Shown piece by piece: positions 36,323-40,934 of a stretch of DNA of 40,934 nt. A program made the translations under genes and the position numbers. Within the stretch, counting starts at the first letter, position 1. The number at the start of each line of letters is the position of its first letter. The notes under the pieces were generated by a model. That model was not told where the DNA came from and made no database searches. It saw only the letters and a program-made list of their open reading frames with translations. The stretch is from Candidatus Aquabacterium excrementipullorum (GTDB taxonomy: Bacteria > Pseudomonadota > Gammaproteobacteria > Burkholderiales > Burkholderiaceae_C). The DNA lies in NCBI GenBank assembly GCA_019112875.1, contig DXIO01000140.1, positions 1-40,934 of the forward strand. Reading direction: 5' to 3'.

Positions 36323-36353
36323 AACGCCGACCACTCGATCGAGCGACCGCTGT

Positions 36354-36408
36354 GTCATTCCAGCAGGCTCCCGCGCCTGATGGCCACCCAAGGCCCTGCT
36401 GGAATGGC
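36354..36408 (+). promoter_or_regulatory. Long stem-loop in the pnp leader
   Basis: CATTCCAGCAGG (36356-36367) and CCTGCTGGAATG (36395-36406) form a perfect 12-bp stem, extended to 14 by a T-G and a G-C pair, with a 27-base loop. It ends 45 bases before the pnp ATG. In E. coli the pnp leader carries an RNase III-processed stem through which PNPase represses its own synthesis; position and form fit the same role here. Confidence 0.6.
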
Positions 36409-36453
36409 ATCGCGACAGAGTGAACGGCATCTCATAAAACGGAGAACACTTCC

Positions 36454-38742
36454 ATGAGCTTGTTCAACAAAGTCACCAAGTCCTTCCAATGGGGCGACCG
36501 CACGGTCGTGATGGAAACGGGCGAAATCGCCCGCCAGTCCACCGGCGCCGTCGTCGTTGACATCGAAGGCACCGTCGTGCTGGCCACCGTGGTGTGTGCC
36601 AAGAACGCCAAGCCCGGCCAGGATTTCTTCCCCCTGACCGTCGATTACATCGAGAAGACCTACGCCGCCGGCAAGATTCCCGGCAGCTTCTTCAAGCGCG
36701 AAGCCAAGCCCAGCGAGCACGAAACGCTCACCTCGCGCCTGATCGACCGCCCCATCCGCCCGCTGTTCCCCGAAGGCTTCTTCAACGAAGTGCAGCTGGT
36801 CATCCATGTGGTGTCGCTGAACCCCGAGGTGTCGTCCGACATCGCCGCCATGATCGCCTCCAGCGCCGCGCTGTCGATCTCCGGCATCCCCTTCAACGGC
36901 CCCATCGGTGCCGCCCGCGTGGGCTACATCAATGGCGAGTACGTGCTGAACCCGGGCCCCGCCCAGATCGCCGAGTCCAAGATGGACCTGATCGTCGCCG
37001 GCACCGAATCCGCCGTGCTGATGGTCGAATCCGAAGCCGACCAGCTGTCGGAAGACGTGATGCTGGGTGGCGTGGTCTACGGCCATGAGCAAGGCAAGAT
37101 CGCCATCAACGCCATCCATGAGCTGGTGCGCGATGCCGGCAAGCCCGAATGGCAGTGGGAAGCCCCCGCCAAGGACGACGAGTTCATCGGCCGCGTCAAC
37201 GGCCTGGCCGAAGAAAAGCTGCGCGCCGCCTACCAGATCCGCTCCAAGCAGGCCCGCACGCAAGCCACCCGCGCCGCCTACGCCGAAGTCAAGGCCGCCC
37301 TGACGGCCGATGGCATCGCGTTCGACGCCGTCAAGGTCGAAGGCCTGCTGTTCGACATCGAAGCCAAGATCGTGCGCAGCCAGATCCTGGCCGGTGAGCC
37401 CCGCATCGACGGCCGCGACACCCGCACCGTGCGCCCCATCGAGATCCGCACCGGCGTGCTGCCGCGCGTGCACGGCTCGGCCCTGTTCACCCGTGGTGAA
37501 ACCCAGGCCCTGGTCGTCGCAACGCTGGGCACCGAGCAGGATTCGCAGCGCATCGACGCCCTGACCGGCGACTACCGCGACACCTTCCTGTTCCACTACA
37601 ACATGCCTCCGTTCGCCACCGGCGAAACGGGCCGCGTGGGTTCGCCCAAGCGCCGCGAAATCGGCCACGGCCGTCTGGCCAAGCGTTCGCTGGTGCCCCT
37701 GCTGCCCCCGAAGGACGAGTTCGCCTACACCGTGCGCGTGGTCTCCGAGATCACCGAATCCAACGGTTCGTCGTCGATGGCTTCCGTCTGCGGCGGCTGC
37801 CTGGCGCTGATGGACGCCGGCGTGCCCATGAAGGCGCACGTGGCCGGCATCGCCATGGGCCTGATCAAGGATGGCAACAAGTTCGCCGTGCTGACCGACA
37901 TCCTGGGCGATGAAGATCACCTGGGCGACATGGACTTCAAGGTGGCCGGCACCACGGGCGGCATCACCGCCCTGCAGATGGACATCAAGATCCAGGGCAT
38001 TACCAAGGAAATCATGCAGGTGGCACTGGCGCAAGCCAAGGAAGCCCGTCTGCACATCCTGGGCAAGATGGTCGAAGCCATGGGCACGGCCAACACCGAA
38101 GTGTCGGAATTCGCGCCCCGCCTGTACACCCTGAAGATCAACCCGGAGAAGATCCGCGACGTGATCGGCAAGGGCGGCGCCACCATCCGTGGCCTGACCG
38201 AAGAGACCGGTTGCCAGATCAACATCGGCGAAGACGGCACCGTCACCATCGCCTCGACCGACGCCGCCAAGGCCGACATCGCCATCAAGCGCATCAACGA
38301 GATCACGGCCGAGGTCGAGATCGGTGCCGTCTACGAAGGCGCCGTCACCAAGCTGTTCGACTTCGGTGCCCTGGTGAACCTGCTGCCGGGCAAGGACGGT
38401 CTGCTGCACATCAGCCAGATCGCCCACGAGCGCGTCGAGAAGGTCTCCGACTACCTGCAAGAAGGCCAGGTCGTGAAGGTCAAGGTGCTCGAGACCGACG
38501 AGAAGGGCCGCATCAAGCTGTCCATGAAGGCACTGACCGAGCGCCCCGAAGGCCTGCCCGAGCAGCGCTTCGAGCGCGGCGACCGCCCTGAGCGTGGCGA
38601 CCGTGGTGATCGCGGCGGGCGCGGTGATCGTGGCGATCGCGGTGACCGTGGCGAGCGCCGTGAGCGCGCGCCCCGCGCCGAGCAGCAAGCCGCTGACAAC
38701 GGTGGCGACGCTGGCGATCAGCAGCAACAACAGCAACAGTGA
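36454..38742 (+). CDS. pnp: Polyribonucleotide nucleotidyltransferase (PNPase)
   Basis: 762 residues; the start is set by ACGGAGAACACTTCC ahead of the ATG. Two RNase PH domains flank an alpha-helical region: GTVVLATVV and [15 protein letters not shown] in the first; [40 protein letters not shown] and [17 protein letters not shown] in the catalytic second. A KH domain ([19 protein letters not shown]) and an S1 domain ([20 protein letters not shown]) follow. PNPase degrades mRNA 3' to 5' with phosphate. The last 60 residues are an extra disordered tail of Arg-Gly-Asp type repeats ([18 protein letters not shown]) ending in seven glutamines. Its stop codon overlaps the tpiA start. Confidence 0.98.
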   Translation: MSLFNKVTKSFQWGDRTVVMETGEIARQSTGAVVVDIEGTVVLATVVCAKNAKPGQDFFPLTVDYIEKTYAAGKIPGSFFKREAKPSEHETLTSRLIDRPIRPLFPEGFFNEVQLVIHVVSLNPEVSSDIAAMIASSAALSISGIPFNGPIGAARVGYINGEYVLNPGPAQIAESKMDLIVAGTESAVLMVESEADQLSEDVMLGGVVYGHEQGKIAINAIHELVRDAGKPEWQWEAPAKDDEFIGRVNGLAEEKLRAAYQIRSKQARTQATRAAYAEVKAALTADGIAFDAVKVEGLLFDIEAKIVRSQILAGEPRIDGRDTRTVRPIEIRTGVLPRVHGSALFTRGETQALVVATLGTEQDSQRIDALTGDYRDTFLFHYNMPPFATGETGRVGSPKRREIGHGRLAKRSLVPLLPPKDEFAYTVRVVSEITESNGSSSMASVCGGCLALMDAGVPMKAHVAGIAMGLIKDGNKFAVLTDILGDEDHLGDMDFKVAGTTGGITALQMDIKIQGITKEIMQVALAQAKEARLHILGKMVEAMGTANTEVSEFAPRLYTLKINPEKIRDVIGKGGATIRGLTEETGCQINIGEDGTVTIASTDAAKADIAIKRINEITAEVEIGAVYEGAVTKLFDFGALVNLLPGKDGLLHISQIAHERVEKVSDYLQEGQVVKVKVLETDEKGRIKLSMKALTERPEGLPEQRFERGDRPERGDRGDRGGRGDRGDRGDRGERRERAPRAEQQAADNGGDAGDQQQQQQQ

Positions 38743-39497
38743 TGTCGGCCATGAAGAAGCTGGTCGTCGGCAACTGGAAGCTGCAGGGTAGCCGCGCGGC
38801 GAACGCCGAACTGCTGCAAGGTCTGCTGGCGGCTGACCTGGCCACATCCGCGCCCCGCGCCGATGTGGCGGTCTGCCCGCCCTTCGTGTACCTGTCCGAG
38901 GTGGTGTCGGCCCTGCAGGGCAGCGCCATCGCGGTCGGCTCGCAGGATCTCTCCGTGCAGGCGCAGGGCGCTTTCACAGGCGAGGTGTCCGGCCCCATGG
39001 TGCGCGAGCTCGGTGCCCGCTACGCCATCGTTGGCCACTCCGAGCGTCGCAGCTACCACGGCGAGAGCGACCAGCTTGTGGCGGACAAGGCCAAGGCGGC
39101 CCTGTCGCACGGCCTGGTGCCCATCGTCTGTGTCGGCGAAACGCTGGCCGAGCGTGAAGCCGGCCAGACCGAAGCCGTCGTGGGGCGCCAGCTTCAGGCC
39201 GTGATCGACACCCTGGGTGCCGACCTGGCGCGTGTGGTGGTGGCTTACGAGCCCGTCTGGGCCATCGGCACCGGCAAGACCGCGTCGCCCGAGCAAGCCC
39301 AGGCCGTGCACGCTTTCCTGCGTGCGCGCCTGAAGGCGGCCCAGGCCGATGCTGCCCGCGTGCCCCTGCTGTACGGTGGCAGCGTCAAGCCCGACAATGC
39401 CGCCGAGCTGTTCGCCCAGGCCGACATCGATGGTGGCCTGATCGGTGGTGCATCTCTGAAGGCGGCGGATTTCGCCGCCATCGCGCGGGCCGCCTGA
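38742..39497 (+). CDS. tpiA: Triosephosphate isomerase
   Basis: 251 residues. Catalytic lysine in [10 protein letters not shown], histidine in [14 protein letters not shown], glutamate in [20 protein letters not shown], with the flexible loop 6 in AIGTGKTA and the phosphate-binding [10 protein letters not shown] and [10 protein letters not shown] near the end. It interconverts dihydroxyacetone phosphate and glyceraldehyde 3-phosphate. The ATG at 38742 overlaps the pnp stop (TGATG), implying coupled translation; a further ATG at 38751 (MKKLVVGNW) is equally plausible and closer to the family start. Confidence 0.97.
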   Translation: MSAMKKLVVGNWKLQGSRAANAELLQGLLAADLATSAPRADVAVCPPFVYLSEVVSALQGSAIAVGSQDLSVQAQGAFTGEVSGPMVRELGARYAIVGHSERRSYHGESDQLVADKAKAALSHGLVPIVCVGETLAEREAGQTEAVVGRQLQAVIDTLGADLARVVVAYEPVWAIGTGKTASPEQAQAVHAFLRARLKAAQADAARVPLLYGGSVKPDNAAELFAQADIDGGLIGGASLKAADFAAIARAA

Positions 39498-39533
39498 CGG
39501 CCACGCATCTCCAAGGTTGAGGAGTTTTCTTTC

Positions 39534-39902
39534 ATGCAAGGTTTACTTGTCCTGGTGCTGGTGCTGCAGATCGCGGCGGCCCTGGCCATGATCGCCCTGG
39601 TGCTGGTTCAGCACGGCAAGGGCGCCGACATGGGCGCCTCGTTCGGCAGCGGCTCGTCCGGCAGCCTGTTCGGCGCCACCGGCAGCGCCAATTTCCTGTC
39701 GCGCTCCACCGCTGCGGCCGCCACCGTGTTCTTCGCGAGCACCCTGGCCCTGGCCTATTTCGGCAGCCAGCGTGGTGCGGTGGAGCAGGGCAGTGTGCTG
39801 GACCAAGCCGCCAGCCCGGCTTCCTCGGCCTCGGCTGCGGCCGTCGTGCCATCGGTGCCGTCCGCCCCAGCATCGGGCGCGGCCCTGATCCCTACCAAAT
39901 GA
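39534..39902 (+). CDS. secG: Preprotein translocase subunit SecG
   Basis: 122 residues; GAGGAG lies about 10 bases upstream of the ATG. Two membrane helices ([20 protein letters not shown] and [20 protein letters not shown]) enclose the conserved cytoplasmic loop [20 protein letters not shown] followed by [11 protein letters not shown]. SecG joins SecY and SecE in the inner-membrane translocon and promotes SecA cycling. The C-terminal 40 residues are Ala/Ser/Pro-rich and variable. It follows tpiA by 36 bases and belongs to the same transcript. Confidence 0.96.
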   Translation: MQGLLVLVLVLQIAAALAMIALVLVQHGKGADMGASFGSGSSGSLFGATGSANFLSRSTAAAATVFFASTLALAYFGSQRGAVEQGSVLDQAASPASSASAAAVVPSVPSAPASGAALIPTK

Positions 39903-39970
39903 TGGTGAACAGGGAGGCAATGCCCGAGCAAAAGAGGCAGTTCTCCCTGGGGTTAATGGTGAATTCGGGT

Positions 39971-40046
39971 TACAATGAGAGGCTTCGGTGAGCGATGCCC
40001 TCATGCAATCCGAAGCATTGATGAAACCGGTCTTCGGGCCGGTTTT
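39971..40046 (+). promoter_or_regulatory. Promoter-like box, hairpin and terminator directly before tRNA-Leu
   Basis: TACAAT (39971-39976, in GGGTTACAATG) resembles a -10 box; the -35 region is poor. GCTTCGG (39982-39988) pairs with CCGAAGC (40010-40016). AAACCGGTC (40024-40032) then pairs with GGCCGGTTT (40037-40045) around a TTCG tetraloop and runs into TTTT (40043-40046). The last T is the base before the tRNA. The terminator may close secG, and the tRNA must then depend on read-through or processing. Confidence 0.5.
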
Positions 40047-40131
40047 GCCGACGTGGTGAAATTGGTAGACACGCTATCTTGAGGGGGTAGTGGCGAAAGC
40101 TGTGCGAGTTCGAGTCTCGCCGTCGGCACCA
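40047..40131 (+). tRNA. tRNA-Leu (anticodon GAG)
   Basis: 85 bases including the encoded CCA (40129-40131). The acceptor stem GCCGACG pairs with CGTCGGC (40121-40127), with A as discriminator. The D arm contains TGGTAGA, the anticodon stem CTATC/GGTAG encloses TTGAGGG with GAG at 40081-40083, a long variable arm (TGGCGAAAGCTG region) marks a class II tRNA, and the T arm has GTTCGAGTC. It reads CUC and CUU codons. Its place between secG and nuoA is a common proteobacterial arrangement. Confidence 0.97.
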
Positions 40132-40395
40132 GAGAATTCAACAGAGTCTTCGTGCCCCCACACACATGATCAGCCCGTTTTGCATGAACCAGGTTGATCA
40201 GGGGCAGGCAAGTGTCCGCTTCCGGTCTGGCAGTGGTGTTGTCGCAGTCGTGATGGGTGGTACGCGAGGCTCAAGCGGGCGCGTTGAGGGTTTGGCATGA
40301 ACGGTCACGTTCAGTTGCTAGGCTCGCAGCGCGCTTTTTGTTTTGTTGTGCGCTGTCCGGTTTGATGACCATCCAGCAGCAAAGGGATCTGATCC
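40132..40395 (+). promoter_or_regulatory. Intergenic region upstream of the nuo operon
   Basis: 264 bases with no supportable gene. TGAACG (40298-40303) and CGTTCA (40308-40313) form an inverted repeat with a 4-base spacer. A TTGGCA (40292-40297) partly overlapping the palindrome could be a -35 box, but the -10 position is poor. The nuoA ribosome binding site is AAGGGA at 40381-40386. Confidence 0.35.
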
Positions 40396-40758
40396 ATGTT
40401 TAGCCTTGATCAATACCTTCCTGTCATTCTGTTCATCCTCGTGGGCGTGGGTGTGGGCGTTGCCCCACAGTTGCTCGGCTTCCTGATGGGGCCGCGTCGC
40501 CCGGATCCGGCCAAGAACTCTCCCTACGAGTGCGGCTTCGAGGCCTTCGAGGACGCGCGCATGAAGTTCGACGTGCGTTACTACCTCGTCGCCATCCTGT
40601 TCATCCTGTTCGACCTGGAAATCGCCTTCCTCTTCCCATGGGCCGTCGCCCTCCGGGAAATCGGCGCCGTGGGCTTCTGGACCATCATGCTCTTCCTGGG
40701 CATCCTGGTCGTCGGCTTCGCCTACGAGTGGAAGAAGGGCGCCCTGGACTGGGAGTGA
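40396..40758 (+). CDS. nuoA: NADH-quinone oxidoreductase subunit A
   Basis: 120 residues with three membrane helices ([40 protein letters not shown] and [19 protein letters not shown]). The conserved segment [20 protein letters not shown] between helices 1 and 2, containing the family cysteine, and the acidic [12 protein letters not shown] identify NuoA. It is a small membrane-arm subunit near the quinone site of complex I. nuoA is the first gene of the nuo operon, with nuoB 54 bases downstream. Confidence 0.98.
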   Translation: MFSLDQYLPVILFILVGVGVGVAPQLLGFLMGPRRPDPAKNSPYECGFEAFEDARMKFDVRYYLVAILFILFDLEIAFLFPWAVALREIGAVGFWTIMLFLGILVVGFAYEWKKGALDWE

Positions 40759-40812
40759 TCTCCCATTCAGGAACCGTTGTCGTCGAGCATCAGCATTCAA
40801 GGTAGCACCACC

Positions 40813-40934
40813 ATGGGTATCGAAGGCGTCTTCAAGGAAGGCTTCATCACCACCACGGCCGACTCGCTCATCAACTGGTCCAAGACCGGTTCGATGTGGC
40901 CCATGACCTTCGGTCTGGCCTGCTGTGCCGTCGA
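40813..40934 (+). CDS. nuoB: NADH-quinone oxidoreductase subunit B, N-terminal part (3' end outside window)
   Basis: 40 residues visible from ATG 40813: [20 protein letters not shown] followed by [19 protein letters not shown]. The CC pair in LACCAV gives the first ligands of cluster N2, the last iron-sulfur centre before quinone. The start is supported by AAGGTAG at 40799-40805 and by the standard family N-terminus. The gene runs off the right edge. Confidence 0.95.
   Translation, partial: MGIEGVFKEGFITTTADSLINWSKTGSMWPMTFGLACCAV

Noticed and set aside
36355-38847. An 830-codon open frame on the minus strand opposite pnp
   Set aside because: Antisense shadow; pnp on the plus strand has every expected domain.

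Overview
The window reads as a chromosomal segment of a GC-rich betaproteobacterium of the order Burkholderiales. Genus is not determinable by eye; a Comamonadaceae or Aquabacterium/Leptothrix-like relative is my guess. The basis is the protein types (Trp-rich small membrane protein, MHS-type transporter beside acetyl-CoA synthetase, NasT-linked nitrate transporter) and the gene order tpiA-secG-tRNA-Leu-nuoA-nuoB, common in proteobacteria. I see no insertion sequence, prophage, CRISPR array or clear pseudogene; coding density is high and no gene-free stretch exceeds 300 bases.

Layout. 1-735: 3' end of clpB and its terminator. 997-8005: a type IV pilus cluster (pilE-like pilin, fimT/gspH, pilV, pilW, pilX, pilY1), where the first five genes overlap by a few bases. 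8058-11420: a metallo-beta-lactamase-fold hydrolase, a host-attachment family protein, a dihaem cytochrome c and a hemerythrin-like protein, followed by a large MalT/LuxR-type regulator (11595-14387). 14614-19337 on the minus strand: class I fumarase, a membrane diguanylate cyclase, a DUF2062 protein and a YqhA/UPF0114 protein. 19486-23349 on the plus strand: acetyl-CoA synthetase and an MHS-type MFS carrier. 23450-30271: cytochrome c, Trp-rich small protein, ilvD, a ClC antiporter, a MarR regulator, a putative Na+/H+ antiporter and lgt. 30432-34587 on the minus strand: the nitrate uptake unit nasT-nrtA-nrtB-nrtD. 34643-40934 on the plus strand: tsaD, rpsO, pnp, tpiA, secG, tRNA-Leu(GAG), nuoA and the start of nuoB.

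The strongest regulatory find lies between nasT and nrtA. Read on the minus strand it holds a near-consensus sigma-54 promoter whose predicted start is about three bases upstream of an 8-bp hairpin with an A-x-x-G-x-x hexaloop. A second hexaloop hairpin and a long intrinsic terminator follow, ahead of nrtA. This is the architecture expected of an ANTAR antitermination leader, and the gene just upstream encodes an ANTAR protein (NasT). It implies two layers of control: nitrogen status through sigma-54/NtrC, and nitrate through NasT. No separate nasS is in the window.

Other RNA-level structure: hairpin leaders ahead of rpsO and pnp, a promoter/terminator unit abutting tRNA-Leu, a possible short RNA after marR, and competing hairpins after acs. 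Functionally the window mixes core housekeeping (translation, RNA decay, glycolysis, respiration, lipoprotein and branched-chain amino acid synthesis) with surface motility/adhesion, acetate use and nitrate uptake. Start sites were chosen by eye from Shine-Dalgarno spacing and family alignment from memory; several are marked uncertain.
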